Source: Mycobacterium sp. EPa45
GTDB lineage: Bacteria; Actinomycetota; Actinomycetes; Mycobacteriales; Mycobacteriaceae
DNA length: 64,000 bases
NCBI RefSeq assembly: GCF_001021385.1
Contig: NZ_CP011773.1
Location: forward strand, 1,116,001 to 1,180,000
Direction of reading: 5' to 3'
The notes beneath the pieces were generated by a model. That model searched no databases. It worked only from the letters and a program-made list of their open reading frames with translations, and was not told the DNA's origin. Of this stretch, positions 20,078-28,220 are shown in pieces (position 1 is the stretch's first letter; each line of letters opens with the position of its first letter). A program made the translations under genes and the position numbers.

Positions 20078-20260
20078 CACGAGCAGGTCCTGGCCAGTTC
20101 GGCGACCTCGGTCGAGTGCCCACACAGACGGTCGCTGCTTACCCCACCAGGCAACAAGTCCACCTGATCTGGTAGCACGACGGGCGAACCTACGCCACCA
20201 AGTACCTTGCGAGCCCGGCCAGTTGCGCCCATTTCGACTGGCTAACCAAGATGTACCCAC

Positions 20261-21340
20261 TTATCGGGGCCGCGCTCTCAACTTGTCACGAAGGCCTTCA
20301 ACCGGGTCGCCAATATACTTATTCAATAGTATAGAAAAACAGATTGACAGAACGACGGCGGCGAGGCCTTCGGCAATGACACTTTCGATTGCAAACCTTG
20401 GCATTAAAAAATTTAGCACATGGATTACAAGCATATGGCATATATAGACGGGGTAGCTCAGCTCGCCGATTCGCTTGTCCCAGGTCCTCCTGGATTGGAA
20501 TAAAAATGTGAGAGGCATCAGTGTCAGAAAAACGGCAAACAGCGCGACACTCTTTAGCTTTTCAGGGAGCGGGATCAGCCAAAATGTAAGAGTTATCGAA
20601 ATCAAAAAATAAGTCGAAAGAGCGGACAATCTGTCGATGTGGTCGCGCGAAAAACGACTGCGATAGATGGGCATTAGCACTTGGTGCGAAAGGGCGCCCA
20701 ATAAGAACAGGGCCAGTTCGGCTGGAAAGAATCTGTAGTCCCAAGGATCCTGAGCACCTAGTCCGATATAGATCAAGTATATGCGCACTAAGATTGACAG
20801 AGATAGGAGTACCAACAGCAGCTTCCTGCGGAAAAGCACAAACGGTGCTATGAGATAGAAGCTGAGCTCTACGCCCAATGTCCAAGCTTGAGGAACCAGA
20901 AGCCCTTCCCAGAGAACGACATCGCTTGTTTTGAAGTTCGCGGAAAATACCAGCTGTCCGTGTTCGACGCCAGAAAACAGGACCCAGTCTTGCAGAAATA
21001 GTGTGAGATTTGAAAATACCAGTAGCGCATTTGCCGCCAACGGTGCCCTCTGATAAACGCTGAAGAACGCTACGTCTTCCTTAAGCGCAAGAGCGGCGAC
21101 GGTTAAGCCGACGAGTGTGAGAAGGGCCACTACAACGTAAATAGGATAGAGCCTGAGATACCTGTTGATGTAGAAGCTTTTGATGTTTGAGTATACTTTC
21201 TTTTCGACAAGTACATACGAAATAAGAAACCCAGAAATCATATAAAAAAGTTCTACGGCGTTGCGCCCGCCAACGAACACGTATCCGATGGTATGCGCAA
21301 ATACAACCGATATGGCAAAAAGAGTTCGCAAGGTACCCAT
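20261..21340 (-). CDS. OafA-type membrane acyltransferase (acyltransferase 3)
   Basis: A 359-residue polytopic membrane protein with only the acyltransferase-3 domain. Typical elements are TLFAISVVFAH near the N-terminus, RNAVELFYMISGFLISYVL, FYINRYLRLYPIY and LGVELSFYLIAPFVLF. The ATG at 21340 is chosen because GGGGGG stands just before it and the family normally begins there; a frame upstream to 21412 would add an atypical polar leader. The gene is strikingly AT-rich with runs of A and T, unlike its neighbours, which suggests recent acquisition. It likely O-acylates a sugar of the polymer from the cytoplasmic side. Confidence 0.88.
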   Translation of the reverse strand: MGTLRTLFAISVVFAHTIGYVFVGGRNAVELFYMISGFLISYVLVEKKVYSNIKSFYINRYLRLYPIYVVVALLTLVGLTVAALALKEDVAFFSVYQRAPLAANALLVFSNLTLFLQDWVLFSGVEHGQLVFSANFKTSDVVLWEGLLVPQAWTLGVELSFYLIAPFVLFRRKLLLVLLSLSILVRIYLIYIGLGAQDPWDYRFFPAELALFLLGALSHQVLMPIYRSRFSRDHIDRLSALSTYFLISITLTFWLIPLPEKLKSVALFAVFLTLMPLTFLFQSRRTWDKRIGELSYPVYICHMLVIHVLNFLMPRFAIESVIAEGLAAVVLSICFSILLNKYIGDPVEGLRDKLRARPR

Positions 21341-21649
21341 AGACCCCCCGTCGCTTTCCGCGGAGCATTGTATAGTGCGCAGGGCCGAACTGAAGATCCT
21401 GTCCATGCCCACCGTAGGGGCGGGGCGCCGTGCGCAAGCTTGCCACAGCTTGCGAAGCAGATGCGGCCGGTGCTCCTTCGACGTCCGTCTGTCGCCAGGA
21501 TGTTCTGCAAGGAAGAATCGGCAACGACAAGATCGCCGTCTTGGCCACGTCGCCCTACAGCGAGGCGACCCGGCCGAGTGCTCTTGACATCGGCCTCAAC
21601 CGCGTAGCGCACCTTCGTCCCATGACTGGTCGCTTCAACAGGGCCACTT

Positions 21650-21850
21650 CGCGATTCGTGGATCCGGATCGCATGACAGAACCCCACGAACGAGTCGTTG
21701 AACGGGCCCGACCGCGTGACAGCTGCTCAACGAGTTGCGCGTCGGTTCGTTGTGGAAGCCAGCGCGATCATCGAAGACCGCCGCCGGGACTACAGCATGA
21801 ACAGGGCCATGGTCGGCCCACGCAGACGAGCTCGCCGTAGTGCGTCATGA
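21650..21850 (+). pseudogene. Frameshifted relic of an IS3-family transposase C-terminus
   Basis: Reading across frames recovers the end of an IS3-type OrfB integrase core. QNPTNESLNG corresponds to the family's QNP-x-VESFNGR, LLNELRVGSLW to the LLNE..SL segment, EASAIIEDRRRDYSMNR to the hallmark EA..IEDWR.DYN..R, and a final SAHADELA to the HSA-x-G-L end. At least two frameshifts separate these words, so no protein can be made. The rest of the interval from 21341 to 22005 has no recognisable gene. I could not find terminal inverted repeats. Confidence 0.65.
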
Positions 21851-22005
21851 CCCGCGACCTTAAGTCGCGTAGCGAGTGGACCGCCTTGGGTCCCTCACAG
21901 ACATCCTGAAGGGTGCATTGCCGAGCTTCGGAACCACAGAGGCTTTTCGACGTCGCGTCTCAGTAGATCTAGCGCAGAGTCGGGGTCCTTCCCATTCTAT
22001 GATCG

Positions 22006-22893
22006 TCAAGAGCGGGCCCTGTAATAGCCGAAAGCATCTGAAAGAGAAGCCCACCGGTAGGTGTCGCTGAACCAAAGCCGCGTGGGCTTGTCATATGCGG
22101 AACGGTAGACGCCCTGTTTCCAGTACATACCAGGGTCACCGCAATATCCGATCTTTCTATAGTGGGCATCCACCAACTTTCGCCCATCAAGCCAAAGCTG
22201 GACGTAACCCGATCCTGTGCAACCGAACCGGACTTCCATAACGAAGTCGTGCCATCGGTCCTTGGGCAATTGGCCGAGATCGAACATCTCCCAGACGGCG
22301 TCATCCGGCTGTGTCGAAGGATTCCAGTCTCCACCACCGAACAGCTTGAGACTCAGATCAGCCTGGTCACCGGCGAGATGAAGAGACAATGGCGATTGAT
22401 TGCTGCCCGGCCCGCCGGCGTGGATCTGTACAAAGCTATTCCAGGTCCCAGGTGGGCTCGCGAAGTTGGAGTCGATCATGAGGCCCCACGACATCACGAT
22501 GGTCTGGCCGTCCTGAAAGCCGCCGAGATCGCCCGTATTGATCACTTCGGCGCGCTCACCGGCACTTGACCCCACAGCGCTGTTGTCGCCGGGCCGCACT
22601 TCGATGCGCTGCACGATTCCCCGCTGATCGGTGGGATCGTCGACATACCGCACCCGATCTGGCGCCTCTACCTGTTCACCCCAGTAATCGTAGTTCTCGA
22701 CACCTGGCGGCACACTTCCGTAATCCGTGTGAGTCAAGAGTCCGGACGCCGCCGACGCCCAATCGGGACCGCCTGCGCTTACCTCCGCCGGGCTTACCAT
22801 GCCCACAATAAGGAGCGATGTGAACGTCAGGGCCGCGGCTGCAAGCAGCGAACAGCGTCGACGCAGCCGAGATGGGCTCGTCGGCGCGGGCAT
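22006..22893 (-). CDS. Secreted heparin-lyase-I-like polysaccharide lyase
   Basis: A 295-residue exported protein. An Arg-rich start and hydrophobic segment at about residues 13-35 ending at VSAGG look like a Sec or Tat signal peptide. The mature part resembles the heparin lyase I/PL14/PL20 jelly-roll: QRIEVRPGDN, GERAEVIN, IVMSWGLMIDSNF, FVQIHAGGPGSN, RWHDFVMEVRFG and a YYRARS end similar to the usual KxGxYR-type closing strand. It should act on a uronate-containing glycan outside the membrane. It is the likely degradative partner of the island's polymer and may set chain length or allow release. Catalytic residues are not assigned with certainty. Confidence 0.78.
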   Translation of the reverse strand: MPAPTSPSRLRRRCSLLAAAALTFTSLLIVGMVSPAEVSAGGPDWASAASGLLTHTDYGSVPPGVENYDYWGEQVEAPDRVRYVDDPTDQRGIVQRIEVRPGDNSAVGSSAGERAEVINTGDLGGFQDGQTIVMSWGLMIDSNFASPPGTWNSFVQIHAGGPGSNQSPLSLHLAGDQADLSLKLFGGGDWNPSTQPDDAVWEMFDLGQLPKDRWHDFVMEVRFGCTGSGYVQLWLDGRKLVDAHYRKIGYCGDPGMYWKQGVYRSAYDKPTRLWFSDTYRWASLSDAFGYYRARS

Positions 22894-23356
22894 CTAGCGA
22901 ACTCTTTTCTCCCCCTGCGGCGACATAACTACCCCAGTTCAAGGTCGCCTCCGCACTCCAGCATACGAGCGACCGGTGGTCACCATCGAACGCCAATTGG
23001 TCTACCAAGCCAGTTTGCGGTTGCTGACCTTGGCAATAACGCAGGAAGCCTTTCGAAGAAGCAGGCCCATCGGGTAAATCGCGACTTTATTAGGACTTGA
23101 AGACGGGATAATGTCTCGAGTCCTTCGGCCCAGCGAACAAGCCGGCCCGTCATGCATCCCGCCGTGCGCAACACTTCCGACCGTCGAAGGCCCTTGCGCG
23201 GCGCGAATGTGCAAGTTGTGCCGGGAAAGCCGCACGCGAGTCTTCCGAGGGAATCTCGCCTTAGCTATGATGCCTTTTGATCGTTCGCGTGCAAAGAAGA
23301 ATGGGCCTATCTGCATTTGCCGGCTCTTGCCTTGACTGACTTGCGACGGCAGATAG
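22894..23356. other. Intergenic region upstream of the lyase
   Basis: This 463-bp interval between two minus-strand genes contains no supported gene. It probably holds the promoter of the lyase gene. I see no repeat or strong hairpin. Confidence 0.4.
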
Positions 23357-24475
23357 CTACCCACCAGCTATCAACGACTTGTAAACTGCCACGTATCGAT
23401 CGCGCATCGTTGAAATATCGTATTTGCCCGATGTTAGTCGGCCGTTCGTGCTCAGTGTCTGGGCCAACGTTGGCGACTGAATTAGAGTAGTTATCTTCTC
23501 GGCGAGATGCTCATCAGAGCCGGATTCAAAAAGCAGCCCATCTGATCCGTCAGTTATGACATTCGCGGGGCCATCTATGTTCGAGGCGATGACCGGTAAA
23601 CCTGCGGCCATCGCCTCGACTAACGCGAGCCCGAAGCCCTCCCATCGGGAAGGCAAAACAAATATGTCCGCATCGGCGAGTAACGACGCGACATCGGTTC
23701 TGCCTTGCACAAACTTAACGCGGCCGGTCAGACCCAAAGTTGAAGTCAATGCTTCAAGCATCGGCAACGTGTGCAGATCCCCTGCTGCGGGCTTGCCCAC
23801 AAATATGCACTCGACATCCAGTCCGCGATCGACGCACCGCTTGACTGCCCGGATAAGAACGTCCTGCCCCTTTTTTTCAGGAAAAAGCCGCCCGACGGAT
23901 ATTATTCTGACCTTTGGATCGTTCTGCTGGGGCGAGATCGACCGGAAGAGAGAAATCGGTATCCCATTTTCGATCTGTTTTACCCGCTTTATGGGCAACG
24001 CGGCAGCCTCATCGGAAACTGCTTGGGAGATCGCAATCGTCGCGTCGATAGTCAAATTATGGAATAAAACGTCTAGAGAGCTCATGCCGATTCTAGTATC
24101 ATGAAGCGTGTGTACCAACTTGAGATTGGACTTTAGAAGCCGACAAGCCATGGACCAATATTTCGATCCGCGGTTGTGCGAATGTATAATGGCTACATTA
24201 TGGCGTTGAATTATCTTTATGAGTTGAAAAATATATCTGGGGTTACAGCTGCTCTCAGGCCGGCCCAGGTAGTACGTGCAATCCGACGTGGCGTTAAGCT
24301 CCGAAGCTAAGTCGGGATCGACTTGATTGTTCATCACGACGACGACCTGAGGAAATAGCGGCAGCTCGGTGCAACTCTTGACAAAATTCACCAGCATACG
24401 CTCGGCGCCGCCGACCTCAAGGGACGATATAAGTTGCAAGACCGCAGGACGTTGCGGTGAATTATCTCGGTCCAT
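23357..24475 (-). CDS. GT4-family glycosyltransferase
   Basis: A 372-residue GT-B enzyme. The N-terminus AVLQLISSLEVGGAERMLVNFVK carries the GGAE motif typical of GT4, IIHSHNRGSKYW lies in the first domain, and the donor-binding domain shows IISVGRLFPEKKGQDVLI and WEGFGLALVEAMAAGLPVIAS with the Ex7E glutamates. The ATG at 24475 begins just before the conserved core; a frame to 24532 would add 19 atypical residues. It lies 136 bp after the GDP-fucose synthase gene on the same strand, so it may use GDP-fucose or another GDP-6-deoxyhexose. It is AT-richer than gmd and fcl. Confidence 0.9.
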   Translation of the reverse strand: MDRDNSPQRPAVLQLISSLEVGGAERMLVNFVKSCTELPLFPQVVVVMNNQVDPDLASELNATSDCTYYLGRPESSCNPRYIFQLIKIIQRHNVAIIHSHNRGSKYWSMACRLLKSNLKLVHTLHDTRIGMSSLDVLFHNLTIDATIAISQAVSDEAAALPIKRVKQIENGIPISLFRSISPQQNDPKVRIISVGRLFPEKKGQDVLIRAVKRCVDRGLDVECIFVGKPAAGDLHTLPMLEALTSTLGLTGRVKFVQGRTDVASLLADADIFVLPSRWEGFGLALVEAMAAGLPVIASNIDGPANVITDGSDGLLFESGSDEHLAEKITTLIQSPTLAQTLSTNGRLTSGKYDISTMRDRYVAVYKSLIAGG

Positions 24476-24611
24476 GGAACTTATCCAGAATCCTATCGCG
24501 TGTGTCGTGCGTCGTTTGGTGGGAGGGGGCAAGGCTGCGTAAAGCAGTTGGACATCTGCAAACCAGAGCTATTTGCCGCTCCTCCCGCCATCAAAAAGTG
24601 TTGCTGATTAG

Positions 24612-25586
24612 TCACTCCCGAAGCGCGTGTACATGCTCTCGATACCAGGCAACCGTCCGGTCCAGGCCCTCTTGCAAAGTGATATGAGATGTCCAACCAG
24701 TTCCGGCCAATTTGGAGACATCGAGGAGTTTCTGTGGCGTTCCGTCCGGTTTTGTTGTGTCCCAATGGGTTTCACCGCTATAGCCGACAATTCCGGCGAT
24801 CATGTCGGCTATCTCGCGGATCGTGACATCCGTGCCGGTGCCGACGTTCACTTGCTGAGATCCGTCGTAGTGCTCGAGCAGGTGTAGGCATGCGTCGGCG
24901 AGGTCATCGACGTGCAGGAATTCCCGGCGCGGTGTGCCGGTTCCCCAGTTGGTGACCGACTCCGCCCCGGTGGCAGCTGCCTGGTCGTAGCGGCGGATCA
25001 GTGCCGGCAGCACGTGTGACCCCTTCGGTGAGAAATTGTCCTCCGGCCCGTAGAGATTGGTCGGCATCGCTGAGATCCACGGCAGCCCGTACTGCCGGCG
25101 TACGGCTTGAACGTGCAGGATCCCGGCGATCTTGGCAATGGCATAGGCGTCGTTGGTCGGTTCGAGGTGCCCGGTGAGCAGTGCGTCCTCGACAATGGGC
25201 TGCGGCGCGAACTTCGGGTAGATGCACGACGACCCGAGGAATAGCAGACGTTCAACGTCGTTCTCGCGGGCGGCGTCGAGCACGTTGAGCTGAATGCGCA
25301 GGTTGTCGCTCAGGAAATCGACGGGATAGGTGCTGTTGGCCAGGATGCCGCCGACCTTAGCCGCCGCCAGCACCACGTATCGCGGCTTGACGTCGGCGAA
25401 TAAACCAAAAACCGCGTCTCGGTGTTTCAGGTCAAGTTCCTCTGACGTTCGCCCGACGATGGCTTCGAACCCGGCTAGCTCAAGTCGTCTCTTTATCGCA
25501 GAGCCGACCAAGCCGCGGTGGCCGGCGACATAAAACGTTGCGCCACGGTCGAGTTCAGCGGGGGAAAACTGAACGTCATCGGCCAT
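24612..25586 (-). CDS. fcl: GDP-L-fucose synthase
   Basis: A 324-residue NADPH-dependent epimerase/reductase making GDP-L-fucose from GDP-4-keto-6-deoxy-D-mannose. The Rossmann motif is GHRGLVGSAI. The catalytic SSCIYPKFA segment, the YAIAK Tyr/Lys pair and NLYGPEDNF are all present, and the length is standard. One base separates it from the gmd stop, so the two are co-translated. A related gmd/epimerase pair exists in other mycobacteria for glycopeptidolipid or other deoxyhexoses, so a 6-deoxy-talose-type product cannot be excluded. Confidence 0.93.
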   Translation of the reverse strand: MADDVQFSPAELDRGATFYVAGHRGLVGSAIKRRLELAGFEAIVGRTSEELDLKHRDAVFGLFADVKPRYVVLAAAKVGGILANSTYPVDFLSDNLRIQLNVLDAARENDVERLLFLGSSCIYPKFAPQPIVEDALLTGHLEPTNDAYAIAKIAGILHVQAVRRQYGLPWISAMPTNLYGPEDNFSPKGSHVLPALIRRYDQAAATGAESVTNWGTGTPRREFLHVDDLADACLHLLEHYDGSQQVNVGTGTDVTIREIADMIAGIVGYSGETHWDTTKPDGTPQKLLDVSKLAGTGWTSHITLQEGLDRTVAWYREHVHALRE

Positions 25587-25587
25587 A

Positions 25588-26637
25588 TCAGATGGTGCCT
25601 GTGGCCATCGGCGTGTTCCAGGACGCCAGTTGGACCTTATCCACCCATGGCTGCCCCGCGTGTTTGAGCGCTTCGATATCGGCGTCGACCATTAGGCGGG
25701 CGAGCGTCTGGCCGTGCACTGTGGGGATCCAGCCGAGTCGATCACGCGCACGGCTGGGATCGCCGATCAAGGCATCCACTTCGGTAGGACGAAGATACCG
25801 CTCATCGAAGCGGACATGATCTTTCCAATCGAGGCCCGCATGCTCGAAGGCGATCTCGATAAACTCCCGCACCGTGATGCCGGTGCCGGTAGCCAACACA
25901 AAGTCGTCGGGTTGGTCGGCTTGCAGCATCCGCCACATGCCTTCGACATATTCGGGGGCGTACCCCCAGTCGCGGACAGAGTCGAGGTTGCCCATATAGA
26001 CGTGTTCCTGCAGGCCGGCCTTGATGGCAGCAACAGCTCGCGTGACCTTCCGGGTCACGAAAGTCTCGCCCCGACGCGGTGATTCGTGGTTGAACAGGAT
26101 CCCGTTCACCGCGAACATGCCGTAGGCCTCGCGATAGTTCTTGGTGATCCAGAAGCTATAGAGCTTCGCCGCCGCGTACGGCGAGCGCGGGTAGAACGGC
26201 GTGTCCTCGTTCTGCGGCGGTGGGGTGGCGCCGTATAACTCGGAAGACGACGCTTGATAGAAGCGCGTCTTGATGCCAGACAAACGCACGGCCTCGAGCA
26301 TCCGAATGGTTCCGGTGCCGGTGGTGTCGGCGGTGTGCTCGGGCTCGTCGAACGACACCCGGACATGAGACTGCGCGGCGAGGTTGTAGACCTCATCGGG
26401 ATCGATGCCGGCTAGCAGCGTGACCAGGCGGGCGCCGTCTCCGAGATCGCCATAGTGCAAGAACATGCGGGCCGAAGAGGCGTGTGGGTCGACATACAGA
26501 TGATCGATGCGGGAGGTGTTGAACGTCGACGCACGGCGAATCAGGCCGTGAACTTCGTAACCCTTGCTGAGCAACAGTTCTGCAAGATAAGAACCGTCTT
26601 GGCCCGTGATCCCCGTGATCAGAGCACGCTTGCTCAT
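25588..26637 (-). CDS. gmd: GDP-mannose 4,6-dehydratase
   Basis: A 349-residue short-chain dehydrogenase/reductase converting GDP-D-mannose to GDP-4-keto-6-deoxy-D-mannose. It opens with [23 protein letters not shown] and the Gmd-specific [15 protein letters not shown]. Further on it has [22 protein letters not shown] with the catalytic Tyr-Lys, and [18 protein letters not shown]. Its ATG overlaps the BY-kinase stop by four bases (ATGA), and the fucose synthase follows after one base. The pair supplies a GDP-6-deoxyhexose to the polymer. Confidence 0.96.
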   Translation of the reverse strand: MSKRALITGITGQDGSYLAELLLSKGYEVHGLIRRASTFNTSRIDHLYVDPHASSARMFLHYGDLGDGARLVTLLAGIDPDEVYNLAAQSHVRVSFDEPEHTADTTGTGTIRMLEAVRLSGIKTRFYQASSSELYGATPPPQNEDTPFYPRSPYAAAKLYSFWITKNYREAYGMFAVNGILFNHESPRRGETFVTRKVTRAVAAIKAGLQEHVYMGNLDSVRDWGYAPEYVEGMWRMLQADQPDDFVLATGTGITVREFIEIAFEHAGLDWKDHVRFDERYLRPTEVDALIGDPSRARDRLGWIPTVHGQTLARLMVDADIEALKHAGQPWVDKVQLASWNTPMATGTI

Positions 26638-28220
26638 TTGCTCCGCGGATCCCGTGTCCTGGCGCCGGAAGGTCCAGAATGGTGCCCCCGAGCGACTTCA
26701 GCTATTTCGCTGCCGTGCACCGGCGCGCGGTCTGAAACCGCGGTGTCGTCTTCCACCACCGAGACGTCCGTATGCGAGGTCGCCGCCGATTCCGTGGCCG
26801 GCTTGCGACGGTCATTGCCGTAATAGCCATAGCTATAGCTGTAAGCGTTGCCCCCGCGGGTGGATGTCATCGTGAACACCGAGCCGAGCACCGTAGCCCC
26901 AACATCCCTGAGGTTTCCGATGGCCTGCGCCAAATGCTCGCGTTTAGTCTGCCCATACTTGGCCATGATGAGCGTGCCATCGGAATTGGCCGCAAGTATC
27001 GCGCCGTCGGTAACTGCGAGAAGCGGTGAAGAGTCGATGATCACGTAGTCGAATTGCTCGCGCAGTTCTTTGAGGACACTCTCGGCTGCCTGCGATCCGA
27101 GGAGCTCGCTGGGATTCGGGGGAGTGGCGCCTGAGGTCAGGGCCGTCAGGTTGGGAAACGCTGTCTTCTGTAATACATCCGACAGACTAGCTGCGCCGCT
27201 CAGTACAGTGCTGAACCCCGCCGCCCCAACTAGGTCGAGATATTTGTCGATGGACGGCCGTCGCATGTCACCGTCAACCAGAACCACATTGTGTTCGGCC
27301 TCTGCGAGTGCCAACGCAATGTTGATCGCTGTGGTGGACTTGCCTTCGCCAGGAGACGCACTAGTGACCATAATTACCCGCGGCGGATTGTCGACTGCCA
27401 GGAACTGCAGGTTGGTTCGCAGCTTACGAAATGATTCCGCGGCGGACGAGTTGTCGCCCTCGAACGATATTGCAGGCCTTTTGTGGATTTCCTTATCCAT
27501 CGGAATGGCGCCGACTAGTCCAACACCGGTGATCGCTTCGAGGGTGTCGCGGTCCTTGACGGTGTTGTCCAGCCGATCTCGAACGAGGGCGAGACCCACC
27601 CCGAGCATGACTCCCGCCGCAAGCCCGAGCACCAGATTACGAAGCTTTTTCGGGGTGACCGGTTTGGTAGGAACAGAGGCCCGCTGTTCGACGATGACGC
27701 GCGCATTCGGGGTGGCATCGCCTGTCGGTGGGGTCTCGAGTTCGCGTACCAACTGCACGAATTCGTCGGATAAGGCGTTCGCGATATCGAACGCCCGTGT
27801 AGGCGATGGGTCCAGCACCGACACGTCGATGAGCACAGTGTTTTGCTTTGCGGCCGCACTGACCCTGGCTCTCAATGAGGCGGCAGACATATCGAGATGA
27901 AGACGATCAATGGTGCGCTGCGCTAGTGTCTCGCCCATGATCAGCTGCGTGTAGGACAACACGCGTTCCTGAGATAAGCGGTTGCCCTGATACAGATCGG
28001 TCATTGACGATCCGGAAGATGCCGATACGTAGAGCTGTGTCGACGCTTGGTACTGCGGAGTGGCAGACAGCGTGTATGTCAGCGCGGCCAGGACTGCCAC
28101 GAGTGTCGTGACGCAGATCGTGATCCAACGTGTGCGCAGTACTTTTATGTAGTCCTGAAGATTCAATGCAGCGTGCCGCTCTCTAGAGGATTGGCATCGG
28201 CGCCGTAGCTCATCCTGCAC
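26634..28220 (-). CDS. Wzz-domain bacterial tyrosine kinase (polysaccharide co-polymerase)
   Basis: A protein of up to 528 residues joining a Wzz chain-length domain with two membrane helices to a cytosolic BY-kinase, as in CapAB-type single-chain co-polymerases. The Wzz part begins [14 protein letters not shown]. Walker [12 protein letters not shown] (Lys294) is followed by Walker A' [12 protein letters not shown] and Walker [10 protein letters not shown] tyrosine cluster ([11 protein letters not shown]) near residue 485 is the expected autophosphorylation tail. The GTG start at 28220 overlaps the DUF4012 stop by 11 bp; a TTG at 28166 would begin exactly at the family core. It should set chain length and regulate export with the flippase and polymerase. 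Confidence 0.93.
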   Translation of the reverse strand: MQDELRRRCQSSRERHAALNLQDYIKVLRTRWITICVTTLVAVLAALTYTLSATPQYQASTQLYVSASSGSSMTDLYQGNRLSQERVLSYTQLIMGETLAQRTIDRLHLDMSAASLRARVSAAAKQNTVLIDVSVLDPSPTRAFDIANALSDEFVQLVRELETPPTGDATPNARVIVEQRASVPTKPVTPKKLRNLVLGLAAGVMLGVGLALVRDRLDNTVKDRDTLEAITGVGLVGAIPMDKEIHKRPAISFEGDNSSAAESFRKLRTNLQFLAVDNPPRVIMVTSASPGEGKSTTAINIALALAEAEHNVVLVDGDMRRPSIDKYLDLVGAAGFSTVLSGAASLSDVLQKTAFPNLTALTSGATPPNPSELLGSQAAESVLKELREQFDYVIIDSSPLLAVTDGAILAANSDGTLIMAKYGQTKREHLAQAIGNLRDVGATVLGSVFTMTSTRGGNAYSYSYGYYGNDRRKPATESAATSHTDVSVVEDDTAVSDRAPVHGSEIAEVARGHHSGPSGARTRDPRSK

